The translations under genes were made by a program, and so were the position numbers. This document shows positions 17,861-26,253 of a stretch of DNA of 64,000 nucleotides, piece after piece. This stretch comes from Acidihalobacter ferrooxydans (GTDB lineage Bacteria > Pseudomonadota > Gammaproteobacteria > DSM-5130 > Acidihalobacteraceae): contig NZ_CP019434.1 of NCBI RefSeq assembly GCF_001975725.1, forward strand, positions 1,444,387-1,508,386, in the 5' to 3' direction. The number at the start of each line of letters is the position of its first letter. Positions within the stretch are counted from its first letter, which is position 1. Under the pieces are notes generated by a model. The model was given only the letters and a program-made list of their open reading frames with translations, was not told where the DNA came from and searched no databases.

Positions 17861-17896
17861 CGATCGCTTTGCCGGTCGCTTTGCCGATCACTTTGC
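17861..17896 (+). repeat. Three tandem 12-bp repeats before the MerR-family gene
   Basis: Units CGATCGCTTTGC, CGGTCGCTTTGC and CGATCACTTTGC follow one another without gaps and end 37 bp before the GTG start at 17934. Their position in the promoter region and the presence of three units suggest an operator, possibly for the MerR protein itself. Their sequence differs from the nTnTACAn sites before phrB. Confidence 0.55.
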
Positions 17897-17933
17897 TAAG
17901 ATACTTGGGCAATAGTGATACAAAGAGTCGACG

Positions 17934-18881
17934 GTGAGTTCAGAGCACAATCCACAGCCGGCGGAAGAGCCGTATTACCCGATCCGCACAGTGGCGAATC
18001 TGACCGGCATCAATCCGGTTACGCTACGGGCGTGGGAACGGCGCTATGCGCTGTTGCAACCGCACCGCACGCCGAAGGGGCACCGCCTGTACACGCGGCA
18101 GGACATCGAGCGGGTTCGCGAGACGGTCATGCTGCTCAAAACAGGTATCCCGATCAGCCAGGTGCGCACGCATCTGGATCAGCGCGCCGCGCCGATTGAC
18201 GAGCTGCCGGCGCCGGCGCCGGCGCAGGAGGGGAGCGGGCCCTGGACGCAGTATTTCGACCGCATGCTCGCTGCCATCGAACGCTTCGACGACACTTTGC
18301 TGGATGCGGTGTACAACGAGGCACTGTCGCTCTATCCGGTCGATCTGGTCACGGTGCGCTTGATCCAGCCGTTGCTCAGACGGCTGGGCGAGCAATGGCA
18401 GACGCGCCCCGGCGGGGTGGCCGAGGAGCACTACTTCAGCACCTATCTGCGCAACCGGCTGGGTGCGCGTCTGCATCATCTGGCGCCGCGCCGCGCCAGG
18501 CCGCGGGTGCTCGCCGCCTGCCTGCCGGGGGAGCAGCATGAGACGGGCCTGCTGCTGTTCTGTCTGATAGCCGCGTCGCGGGGCTATGGCTTGCTGATGC
18601 TCGGCGCGAACACGCCATTCGATCAGGTGGCCTATGCGGCCAGAACCGGTGGCTGCGATGCGATTGTGTTTTCCGCCACGACTCCGCCACCGGCGGAAGC
18701 CGTCGGCGCGCAATTGGCCGAACTGGTGAGCACGGTGGGGATGCCGGTGCTGCTCGGCGGCCATGCCTGCGCCGGGTTGGAGCGTACGCCGGTTGCGAGC
18801 AGCGGGGTCATCCTGCTCGGCGAGGATCTCTACGCCGCCGCCGAGCGGCTGCGCACTCTGCTGGGGCCGGCGCACGACTGA
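17934..18881 (+). CDS. litR: MerR-family regulator with cobalamin-binding domain (CarH/LitR type)
   Basis: 315 residues. Residues about 15-85 are a MerR winged helix-turn-helix (YPIRTVANLTGINPVTLRAW, ERRYALLQPHRTPKGHRLYT). Next comes a helical bundle with the diagnostic Wx9EH motif (W in GEQW, nine residues, then EH), and then a Rossmann-like B12 domain with PGEQHETGLLLF carrying the lower-ligand His. In CarH/LitR proteins, adenosylcobalamin binding makes the tetramer that represses DNA, and light breaks the complex. All key residues are present, so this should be a functional B12 photoreceptor. GTG start; photolyase, tspO and the CFA-like gene lie on the opposite strand nearby. Confidence 0.88.
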   Translation: MSSEHNPQPAEEPYYPIRTVANLTGINPVTLRAWERRYALLQPHRTPKGHRLYTRQDIERVRETVMLLKTGIPISQVRTHLDQRAAPIDELPAPAPAQEGSGPWTQYFDRMLAAIERFDDTLLDAVYNEALSLYPVDLVTVRLIQPLLRRLGEQWQTRPGGVAEEHYFSTYLRNRLGARLHHLAPRRARPRVLAACLPGEQHETGLLLFCLIAASRGYGLLMLGANTPFDQVAYAARTGGCDAIVFSATTPPPAEAVGAQLAELVSTVGMPVLLGGHACAGLERTPVASSGVILLGEDLYAAAERLRTLLGPAHD

Positions 18882-18920
18882 ACCGCCGCCACATCCGGCA
18901 GCTGCTCGGGTTGGGGTTGG

Positions 18921-19065
18921 CCCGAATATTTCACTAGGGCGCTGTAAAATACTGATAAATCACTGATAAAAATAAGAATATTTCGTATATCGGCAGGTGA
19001 CGAACTGTTACCGGGCGAACGCCCAGCTCGGCGCGATCATCGCATCTCCGGGTGAAACATTCGGG
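18921..19065. repeat. Dispersed repeat family 1, complete element
   Basis: Bounded by CCCGAATATTTCAC (18921-18934) and GTGAAACATTCGGG (19052-19065), inverted repeats with a single mismatch. The inside is AT-rich with a direct repeat of ACTGATAAA. The element fills the gap between the litR stop and the pyrC stop, two convergent genes. It may double as the transcription end for both. Confidence 0.7.
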
Positions 19066-19069
19066 CTGG

Positions 19070-20122
19070 CTACAAGCGCTCTGATCCGATTGTCTGTATC
19101 TGCCAGTCGAGCTGCATCCCGGCCAGCAGCGGGACCAGCGTGCCGCCGCCGGGCAGTGCGATCCGTTCCGGTATCGACCACGGTTGTCTGACCAGCGTTA
19201 CGTGGCCGGTGTTTCTGGGCAGGCCGTAAAAATCGGCGCCGTGATGGCTGGCAAAACCTTCCAGTCGGTCGAGCGCGCCCAGTTCGTCGAAGATCTGCGC
19301 GTAGAGTTCCAGCGCGGTCGGCGCGCTGTAGCACCCTGCGCAGCCGCAGGACGATTCCTTGGCCATCTGTTCGTGCGGGGCTGAGTCCGTGCCGAGAAAG
19401 AACTTGCGCGAACCCGATACGGCTGCTGCCCTCAGCGCTTCCTGATGGGTGCGGCGTTTGAGTACGGGCAGGCAGTAATTGTGCGGCTTGAGGCCGCCGA
19501 CCAGCAGGTCGTTGCGGTTCAGCAGCAGGTGTTGGGGCGTGATGGTGGCGGCGACGTTGGCGCCGGCCTCCGTCACGAATTCGACCGCCTCCCGGGTGCT
19601 GATGTGTTCCAGTACGATTTTCAGATCCGGCATGCGCTCGGCGATGCGGCGCAGATGCCGGTCGATGAACTCGCGCTCGCGGTCGAAGACATCGACCGCG
19701 GGGTCGACGACTTCACCGTGTACCAGCAGCAGCATGCCGTGGGCCTGCAAGGCTTCCAGCGTTGGGTAGATGCTGTCCAGGTCACCGACGCCAGCCTCGG
19801 AATGGGTGGTCGCGCCCGCCGGGTAGAGCTTGACCGCACGGATGCCGGCGGCGGCGGCACGGGCGATCTCGGTCGCGTCGAGGGTGGGGGTCAGATAAAG
19901 CGTCATCAGCGGCTCGAAGGCCGATCCTGCGGGGCGCGCGTCGAGCAGGCGCTGTTTGTAGGCGCTTGCCGCAGCGGTGGTGCTGACGGGCGGAACCAGA
20001 TTCGGCATTGCAATTGCGCGTCGAAACACGCGCGCAGTCGCCGGGACGGTTTCGCGCAGCAGTGCAGTATCGCGGAAATGGACGTGCCAGTCGTCGGGCG
20101 TCTGGAGGGTGAGTGTCTGCAT
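19070..20122 (-). CDS. pyrC: Dihydroorotase (class II)
   Basis: Third step of de novo pyrimidine synthesis. 350 residues with the metal-site motifs in order: DDWHVHFRD near the N-terminus, KLYPAGATTHSE with the carboxylated Lys, LLVHGE, VLEHISTREA and FFLGTDSAPH. Length and motifs fit the homodimeric E. coli PyrC type. A single gene between two family 1 repeats, one beyond each end. Confidence 0.96.
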   Translation of the reverse strand: MQTLTLQTPDDWHVHFRDTALLRETVPATARVFRRAIAMPNLVPPVSTTAAASAYKQRLLDARPAGSAFEPLMTLYLTPTLDATEIARAAAAGIRAVKLYPAGATTHSEAGVGDLDSIYPTLEALQAHGMLLLVHGEVVDPAVDVFDREREFIDRHLRRIAERMPDLKIVLEHISTREAVEFVTEAGANVAATITPQHLLLNRNDLLVGGLKPHNYCLPVLKRRTHQEALRAAAVSGSRKFFLGTDSAPHEQMAKESSCGCAGCYSAPTALELYAQIFDELGALDRLEGFASHHGADFYGLPRNTGHVTLVRQPWSIPERIALPGGGTLVPLLAGMQLDWQIQTIGSERL

Positions 20123-20163
20123 CGGCGAATCGTGTCTGTGAGAGAGAGTCGGGCTGTACTTTA

Positions 20164-20322
20164 CCCGAATGTTTCACAAATTCCCGCCGCTCTCGCGGGC
20201 ATCTTGATTCCACCAGGGATATTTCCTCAGTCGACCGTCCTCACCGATACGCCGCTCCTTCTGTTGTCCCTTGTGAAAACAATATCCGGCGCGATACCGG
20301 CACTGGTCATGAAACATTCGGG
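20164..20322. repeat. Dispersed repeat family 1, complete element with perfect ends
   Basis: A 159-bp element bounded by a perfect 13-bp inverted repeat, CCCGAATGTTTCA at 20164-20176 and TGAAACATTCGGG at 20310-20322. The left half is shared with 48719-48806 (CTTGATTCCACC, CCTCAGT, GATACGCCGC), the right half with 28205-28260. There is no open frame of note inside, so a MITE-like non-autonomous element is the best description. Confidence 0.8.
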
Positions 20323-20388
20323 CAAGCACGGGTGACGCTTCTGCCTGATTTTCCGGGTTTAACAGCGGCTTCGCGCGGCGCTGACGGG

Positions 20389-21555
20389 TCATGCCGCGAT
20401 CAGGCGTAGCCGGGTGATTTCGGAAGGAGCCCCGAGGCGTTTGGGCGGCCCCCAATAGCCGGTGCCACGGCTGGTGTAGACCCACATCGTGCCGGCATGG
20501 CAATGGAGGCCGGCCGTATAAGGCTGCTGCATGCGCACAAAGTGGTTCCAGGGCCAGAACTGGCCACCGTGCGTGTGCCCCGAAAGTTGCAGATCGAAGC
20601 CGGCGGCAGCGGCAGCATCCGCGCTGCGCGGTTGGTGGGCAAGCAGCACGCGCGCGCCGGCGTCGGCAGGGGCGCCGGCGATGGCAGCCTGCGGATCGCT
20701 GGGTTCCTCGGGGACGTACTGCTGCGAGGTGAAGTCGGTGACGCCGCCGAGCACGAGGCGCGCGCCGGCGTGTTCCAGTACGACGTGGCGATTCTTCAGC
20801 ACGCTCAGGCCGAGGCGGGCGAATTCCGCCGACCAGGCCGCTTCGCCGGAGTAGTACTCATGATTGCCGGTGACGAAGAAGGCACCGTGGCGGGCTTTGA
20901 GACGCGCCAGCGGCGCGGTATGCGGCGCGAGGTGCTCGACGCGGCCGTCCACTACATCGCCGGTCACGGCGATGGCGTCGGCATCGAGCGCGTTGACCGC
21001 ATCGACAATGGCGTCGAGGTAACGGCGCTTGATGGTCGGGCCGACATGGATATCGCTGATCTGCACGAGGGTGAAGCCCTCGAGTGCGGGCGGCAGGCCG
21101 CGCAGCGGCACATCGACGTTCACGACCCGTGCGCGGCGCCGCGCGTTGACGAAGCCGAGCAGGCTGACGAGCAGGGCAAGCGCGGGTACGGCCACTGCCG
21201 ACCACATGGCGCTGTCGTGTTCCAGAGCGCCGGGCAGAAACAGCAGGCCGAGGGCAAGCAGCACGTCGCGCAGCAGGGTAAACACGAGCAGAGTCGAGAA
21301 CAGGCCCATGGCGATGGAGCCGACCCAGCCGAGTGCGTCCGCCAGGCCGCGGTGGCGGATGAAACGCGAGAGGATGGTCAGCGGCAGCACTATCCAGGAG
21401 AACGCCAGATAGGCCGCGCCGAGCCAACGGACTGCGTTTGCGGCCGGCAGATCGGGCAGCAGGCTCAGGCCGACGAAGGCGTGCAGCAGGGCGAGGATGA
21501 CGCTGACGATCAGCAGGAAGCGGTAGGGCGGTTTACGCTCTTCGGTGGCAGGCAT
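20389..21555 (-). CDS. Membrane-anchored metallophosphoesterase
   Basis: 388 residues: four hydrophobic helices in the first 140 residues, then a calcineurin-like phosphoesterase domain of the YkuE/YaeI type. Metal motifs: [38 protein letters not shown] and [14 protein letters not shown]. Relatives act on lipid headgroups such as UDP-diacylglucosamine or phosphatidylinositol phosphates; the substrate here is not known. The start at 21555 is preferred over 21636, whose extra residues are a His-rich string without family similarity. Confidence 0.85.
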   Translation of the reverse strand: MPATEERKPPYRFLLIVSVILALLHAFVGLSLLPDLPAANAVRWLGAAYLAFSWIVLPLTILSRFIRHRGLADALGWVGSIAMGLFSTLLVFTLLRDVLLALGLLFLPGALEHDSAMWSAVAVPALALLVSLLGFVNARRRARVVNVDVPLRGLPPALEGFTLVQISDIHVGPTIKRRYLDAIVDAVNALDADAIAVTGDVVDGRVEHLAPHTAPLARLKARHGAFFVTGNHEYYSGEAAWSAEFARLGLSVLKNRHVVLEHAGARLVLGGVTDFTSQQYVPEEPSDPQAAIAGAPADAGARVLLAHQPRSADAAAAAGFDLQLSGHTHGGQFWPWNHFVRMQQPYTAGLHCHAGTMWVYTSRGTGYWGPPKRLGAPSEITRLRLIAA

Positions 21556-21644
21556 GGGGTGGTGGCGGTGGCGGTGGTGGCAGAATACGTCGATATGGTG
21601 GTGGTGGTCGCGCAAGGCAAGGTTTGCGCGGCGCAAGATTCAAA

Positions 21645-21676
21645 CCCGGGTGTTTCACAATGAGGAAACATCCGGG
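21645..21676. repeat. Dispersed repeat family 1, minimal palindrome
   Basis: CCCGGGTGTTTC and GAAACATCCGGG are only eight bases apart, so this copy consists almost only of the two ends. It lies just before the ribosome-binding site of the SDR gene at 21698. Confidence 0.6.
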
Positions 21677-21697
21677 TCAGGTGCAAGGAGGGGCGCG

Positions 21698-22480
21698 ATG
21701 AAACTTGCAGGCAAGACGGCACTCGTGACGGGCGCGGCCAGCGGTATCGGGCGCGGTATCGCGCGGATGCTGGCGCACGAGGGCGCGGCCGTGGCGGTTG
21801 CCGATATCGATGCGGCAGCGGCGCACACGGCGGCGCAGGCGATTGTCGATCGTGGCGGCCGGGCCATCGGCGTGCCCATGGATGTGACCGACGAGCAGGC
21901 GGTGAATGCCGGCACGCAGCAGGTGGTCGAGGCGTTTGGTGGCGTCGACATTCTGGTGGCGAACGCGGGTATCCAGATTGTCAATCCGATTCAGGACTAC
22001 GCGTTCGCGGACTGGAAGCGCATGCTGGCAATTCACCTCGACGGCGCGTTTCTGACCACCCGGGCGGTGCTGCCGCAGATGTACCGCGATGATCGCGGCG
22101 GCACCGTGATCTATATGGGTTCGGTGCATTCGCACGAAGCCTCGCCCCTCAAATCAGCTTATGTAACGGCCAAGCACGGCGTGCTGGGTCTGGCGCGGGT
22201 GCTGGCCAGTGAAGGCGCTGCGCATAACGTGCGCTCGCACGTGGTTTGCCCCGGGTTTGTGCGCACGCCGCTGGTCGAAAAGCAGATTCCGGAGCAGGCA
22301 CGCGAGTTGGGTATCAGTGAGGACGAAGTGGTGCAGCGGGTGATGTTGGGCGGGACGGTCGACGGGGTCTTTACCACCCTCGAAGATGTCGCGCAGACTG
22401 TGCTGTTTTTATGCACATTTCCGTCCGCAGCGCTGACCGGACAGTCCATCGTGGTCAGTCATGGGTGGTTTATGCAGTGA
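21698..22480 (+). CDS. bdhA: Short-chain dehydrogenase, 3-hydroxybutyrate dehydrogenase-like
   Basis: 260 residues, classical SDR fold: GAASGIGRG for NAD binding, NAGIQ, catalytic Ser in [11 protein letters not shown] and the YVTAKHG Tyr/Lys pair. The C-terminal [19 protein letters not shown] and the GISEDE stretch are typical of D-beta-hydroxybutyrate dehydrogenases, which link ketone body or PHB turnover to acetoacetate. ATG 21698 is preceded by AAGGAGG. No PHB genes are nearby, so the substrate remains an inference. Confidence 0.78.
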   Translation: MKLAGKTALVTGAASGIGRGIARMLAHEGAAVAVADIDAAAAHTAAQAIVDRGGRAIGVPMDVTDEQAVNAGTQQVVEAFGGVDILVANAGIQIVNPIQDYAFADWKRMLAIHLDGAFLTTRAVLPQMYRDDRGGTVIYMGSVHSHEASPLKSAYVTAKHGVLGLARVLASEGAAHNVRSHVVCPGFVRTPLVEKQIPEQARELGISEDEVVQRVMLGGTVDGVFTTLEDVAQTVLFLCTFPSAALTGQSIVVSHGWFMQ

Positions 22481-22604
22481 AGGAGGGATTGGGTCGGATG
22501 CCGCGTTCCGGGGGCGTTTTGAGAGTCTGTATTTCGATGCGCCACGGGGCCGTGCCCGCGCGATCCTGTTCGACGCGCCCATGCGCCTGACTGTGCGGGA
22601 GCGC

Positions 22605-23366
22605 TCAATTCACGTCAGAAGCTCGTGTGGTTTGCCCATCGGCCATGACATTCTTCGGTGATGCCTGTGCTGTGCTTTGTGCCTCAAGCGCCTCGAACAG
22701 GTCGAGCAGGTCGCCGCCCAGCGGCCCTTCGAGATCTCCGGGGTGCAGGGCGATGCGCAGATGATTCGACGTTTTTGCCCATTGGCGATTGAGGCGATTG
22801 TTCAGGCGCAGAGCCTGAGCGCGCCAGGCCCGGTCGGCTTCGTAGCCGAGTAACGGTAGACGCACAAAGCGTGCGCTGCTCGCGTCATAGACGCCGCTCA
22901 AGGTTTCATAGTACTGAAAGGGCAGTGTTTTGAGCCGCGCGCGGCTGATCGGACCCATGGCCCAGGCCGGCGGCACGTAAAGTGCCGGTGGCGGCAGTGC
23001 ATTGTCGGCAAACCAGCGATAACAGCGCAGGATAATGCGTTCGCAACCGGCGCTGTCTTCACCGAGGTGCTCGGCGGCGCGATTGGAAATCAGCCAGCCA
23101 TGCAGCCGGTGGCGCCAGCCGCCCCAGCGCTCGATCCGATGCGTCCAGCCGTGTCCGGCCGGTACATGGCCGCGCGCGAGGAGGGCGCGCAGTCGTGTCA
23201 GGGAGGCGTCGTCCCAGCCGGAATCGGGAATGATCAGCAGTGTGGCGCGGTGCTGCGTGCGTTCAATCCGCGCCGCCAGGGCTTCAACGCGGGTGAGGGT
23301 AGCGGGCGCGACGTCATGGATCGAAATCCAGGGCCAGTCGTTGGTGCGGGGGAGCGGTAGCCTCAC
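22605..23366 (-). CDS. DUF2334 polysaccharide deacetylase-like protein
   Basis: 253 residues with the divergent deacetylase motifs of DUF2334: WISIHDVAP, PAGHGWTHR, LYVPPAWAMG and IALHPGDLEGP. The Asp and His of the first motif and the later His are candidates for metal binding. It overlaps the glycosyltransferase gene by four bases (ATGA), so the pair probably builds or trims one glycoconjugate. The substrate is unknown. Confidence 0.75.
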   Translation of the reverse strand: MRLPLPRTNDWPWISIHDVAPATLTRVEALAARIERTQHRATLLIIPDSGWDDASLTRLRALLARGHVPAGHGWTHRIERWGGWRHRLHGWLISNRAAEHLGEDSAGCERIILRCYRWFADNALPPPALYVPPAWAMGPISRARLKTLPFQYYETLSGVYDASSARFVRLPLLGYEADRAWRAQALRLNNRLNRQWAKTSNHLRIALHPGDLEGPLGGDLLDLFEALEAQSTAQASPKNVMADGQTTRASDVN

Positions 23367-24532
23367 GAAGTGGCACGCGTGCAGGCGACCGTTGCGGTGG
23401 TATCGACTTTCTCGGCTACCCCGGCTCTGGCGGTGTTCTGGATCAGCGTTTTCCAGCCGCTGAGGGCCGCCGCATTCATGTTCAGCGCGGCCGAGCGCGC
23501 GGATCGGGCCATTTCGTGACGCAGTCGAGGATCGATGCGGCGCAGGCGTTCGATGGCTGTCGCCAGGTTTTCGTTCTTACCCAGCACGGCGACTTTGGAG
23601 GCCAGCCCTGGCCACTCGACCAGACCGCAATGCGCAGAAACCAGGACCAGACGTGCGCGAGCCATGGCTTCCAGCGCAACGGTGCCGAACGACTCGACAT
23701 GCGAAGGCAGTACCAGCAAATCACTGGCATCCATGAGTTCGCGCAGGGAGTGGCGTTGGCACCATCCGTGGTAATGCAGGTTTGGCAGGCGGGCGCACGC
23801 GGTGATGACCTCATGCCGGCCGGGGCCGTCGCCGGCAATGTGAAAGTCGAGGTCCGGCAGACGTTCGACGGCTCGAAGGAAGGCGGCAAGGTTCTTTTCT
23901 GCCGCGAGACGCCCGGCGAACAACACCGACCGCAGGGGTTTTGCATCCACGCTCGGCGGGGTCAGAAACTCAGGGCCGAGCACGGCGCCCAAGTGATGGG
24001 TCTGCGCCGCTCCGAGAATCTGAACCTGTTCCGCCAGCCTGGCACAGGTGGTGACTACGGCGGCGGAATGACGAAAGAGTCGGCGATTCACGCCGCGCCA
24101 GCTCTGGCGTACCAGCCGGTCCCACGGCGCGCGACAGTAATGGGCAGTCAAGGCCTCGAAGTCCGTATGAAATCCTATGATGACCTTGAGTTTGAGGCGT
24201 CGTGCCAGCCACAGACCGTACAGACCATAGGCTCCCGGCGTGGGCAGAATCAGCACATGGGGCGCGAAGCGCTCGATGCGGTCTTTCAGATCGCGCAGTG
24301 CCGGCAACCATAAACGTTGAGTCGAATCGCCGGGCAGCGGCAGTGACCAGCCGTTGCGCTCGTCCGGATGGAAGACTTCGATGCGCACGCCCTGGGCTTC
24401 GAGCTGCGGGGCAAAGTCCCGGTAATAGGAGCCGACACCATTGCGCTCGGGTATCGCATCCGACACGACGGCTGCGCGCGGCGTGTCGTTCAGCAGGGGA
24501 GGAGATATGACGCCTGCCCGGGATGTATTCAA
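23363..24532 (-). CDS. GT4-family glycosyltransferase
   Basis: 389 residues, GT-B fold of family 4. N-terminal acceptor domain: VVSDAIPERNGVGSYYRDFA; C-terminal donor domain: SVLFAGRLAAEKNL, HIAGDGPGRHEV and the ESFGTVALEAMA loop with its conserved Glu. This most resembles GDP-mannose-dependent mannosyltransferases of the MgtA/PimB kind. First gene of a two-gene unit with the DUF2334 deacetylase; acceptor and product are not deducible. Confidence 0.78.
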   Translation of the reverse strand: MNTSRAGVISPPLLNDTPRAAVVSDAIPERNGVGSYYRDFAPQLEAQGVRIEVFHPDERNGWSLPLPGDSTQRLWLPALRDLKDRIERFAPHVLILPTPGAYGLYGLWLARRLKLKVIIGFHTDFEALTAHYCRAPWDRLVRQSWRGVNRRLFRHSAAVVTTCARLAEQVQILGAAQTHHLGAVLGPEFLTPPSVDAKPLRSVLFAGRLAAEKNLAAFLRAVERLPDLDFHIAGDGPGRHEVITACARLPNLHYHGWCQRHSLRELMDASDLLVLPSHVESFGTVALEAMARARLVLVSAHCGLVEWPGLASKVAVLGKNENLATAIERLRRIDPRLRHEMARSARSAALNMNAAALSGWKTLIQNTARAGVAEKVDTTATVACTRATS

Positions 24533-24793
24533 TTGCGCTCCTTTGCCGAGGCCGGATGCGGCCCGCCGCGTGCGTCCAGGTTATGTTTTCTGTTTTGCAG
24601 CAGCGCAAATGGTATCAGTCCCTGAACGTTCAGGCAGGTCGGACAGTCATACATTACCAATTCTTCATCAACCCGTTAACGTCACCGGAGGGGCGCCTCG
24701 AAAAACCGATTGCGCTGCCCGATTGCGGTGTCGCATGAGCGTTTGCGCCTCGTCTATCGGTTTGATCGGTCTTGTGGCGCGCTGCGCGTTCCT

Positions 24794-25504
24794 TCAGGCG
24801 GCCGCGCCGGCCAGGGCGCGCACGCGTTCGCGGTCGTTCAGCAGTGCTTGCGCCGGCCCTTCGTGGACGATCTTGCCGTTGTCGATGACATAGGCGCGGT
24901 TGGACACTTCCAGTGCCATGAAGGCGTTTTGTTCGGCGAGCAGGATCGAGATGCCTGAGTCGGCCATTTCTCGGATCAGATGATAAATTTCCTGCACGAT
25001 CTTCGGCGCAAGGCCCTGCGACGGTTCGTCCATGATGAACAGGTCGGGGTTGGTGATCAACGCGCGGGCCACGGCGAGCATTTCCTGCTCACCGCCGGAG
25101 AGCTGGCCGCCCGCGTGGCGGCGGCGCTCGTGCAGGCGCGGGAAGAATTTGTAGACCTCCGGTATATTCCAGCGCCCGGGACGCGCGGCCGGCACGGTGA
25201 GATTTTCCTCAACCGTCAGATCGGGAAAGATTTTGCGGCCCTCCGGTACGTAACCCACGCCGAGGCGGGCGATACTGTGCGGCGGCATGCGCGTGGCGTT
25301 GCGCCCGGCGATTTCGATCTGGCCGTCCATGCGCTGAGCGAGGCCCATGATGCCCTTGATGGTGGTGGTCTTGCCGGCGCCATTGCGCCCGAGGAGGCAG
25401 ACCACTTCACCGGCGTTCACGGTGAGCGAGACGCCGTGCAGGATGTGGCTTTTGCCGTAGTTGACGTGCAGGCCGTCGACCCGCAGCAGTGGGTGTTCGC
25501 TCAT
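24794..25504 (-). CDS. livF: Branched-chain amino acid-type ABC transporter, ATPase LivF
   Basis: 236 residues. Walker A GRNGAGKTT, signature LSGGEQEMLAVARA, Walker B LFIMDEPSQGLAP and the short LivF layout with VGYVPEGRKIFPDLTVEENL. One of two ATPases of a HAAT-family importer. It is the last of four genes (livH-livM-livG-livF in transcription order), each overlapping the next by four bases. Confidence 0.93.
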   Translation of the reverse strand: MSEHPLLRVDGLHVNYGKSHILHGVSLTVNAGEVVCLLGRNGAGKTTTIKGIMGLAQRMDGQIEIAGRNATRMPPHSIARLGVGYVPEGRKIFPDLTVEENLTVPAARPGRWNIPEVYKFFPRLHERRRHAGGQLSGGEQEMLAVARALITNPDLFIMDEPSQGLAPKIVQEIYHLIREMADSGISILLAEQNAFMALEVSNRAYVIDNGKIVHEGPAQALLNDRERVRALAGAAA

Positions 25505-26253
25505 GCTGCGTTGCTCCCCAGATAGGCGGCCTGCACCCGTTCGTCGGCAGCGATCTCCTGCGGGGTGCCTTCGGCCAGCCAGCGGCCATTGTCCAGAATC
25601 GTGATGCGCTCGGCGAGGTTGAACACGAGGTGCATGTCATGCTCGACGAAGAGAATCGTGAGGTCGAACTCCTGATGCAGCTGGCGTAGCAGTTGCACCA
25701 TGTGTTCGGTTTCGTGGTCGCTCATGCCCGCGGTGGGTTCGTCCAGCAGCAGGAGGCGGGGACTCATCGCCAGCGCCATGGCGACCTCGACCACGCGCTG
25801 GTCGCCGTGCGCCAGTTCGCCCACTTCGCGATAGGCCTTGCCGCTCAGGTGCGTCGCGTCCAACAGTTCCTCCACGCGGCGACGTACGGCGTGTTTGCGC
25901 GCCGCGCTGAGCCACGGGCGCAGGCTGATGCCGCTGTCCGCTTCGACCGCGATGCGCAGATTTTCGTAGACGCTGAGTTCTTTGAAGATTTCAGTGATCT
26001 GGAAGGTGCGCACGATGCCCGTGCGTACGCGCTGTTCGACGCTCTGGCGGGTAATTTCCACGGCATCGAAATGGATCGAACCGGTGGTTGGCGCGAACAT
26101 TCCGCTGATCAGGTTGAACAATGTGGTCTTGCCGGCGCCATTCGGGCCGAGCAGGGCGCGGATTTCGCCTTGTTCGACCTTGAGGTGGATGTCCGAAAGC
26201 GCGGCAAGCTGGCCGAATTTCTTGGAGACGTTTTGTACATTGAGCAGGCTCAT
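25501..26253 (-). CDS. livG: Branched-chain amino acid-type ABC transporter, ATPase LivG
   Basis: 250 residues. Walker A GPNGAGKTTL, signature ELAHGDQRVVEVAMAL, Walker B LLLDEPTAGMSDHET and the LivG-type C-terminus ILDNGRWLAEGTPQEI. ATG 26253 overlaps the livM stop; the longer open frame to 26562 lies inside livM. Partner of LivF. Confidence 0.93.
   Translation of the reverse strand: MSLLNVQNVSKKFGQLAALSDIHLKVEQGEIRALLGPNGAGKTTLFNLISGMFAPTTGSIHFDAVEITRQSVEQRVRTGIVRTFQITEIFKELSVYENLRIAVEADSGISLRPWLSAARKHAVRRRVEELLDATHLSGKAYREVGELAHGDQRVVEVAMALAMSPRLLLLDEPTAGMSDHETEHMVQLLRQLHQEFDLTILFVEHDMHLVFNLAERITILDNGRWLAEGTPQEIAADERVQAAYLGSNAA

Noticed and set aside
17292-17912. 206-codon minus-strand frame over the hydrolase end and the 12-bp repeats
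   Set aside because: Antisense to the alpha/beta hydrolase, and its N-terminus is only the translated 12-bp repeat (KVIGKATGKAIGQ).
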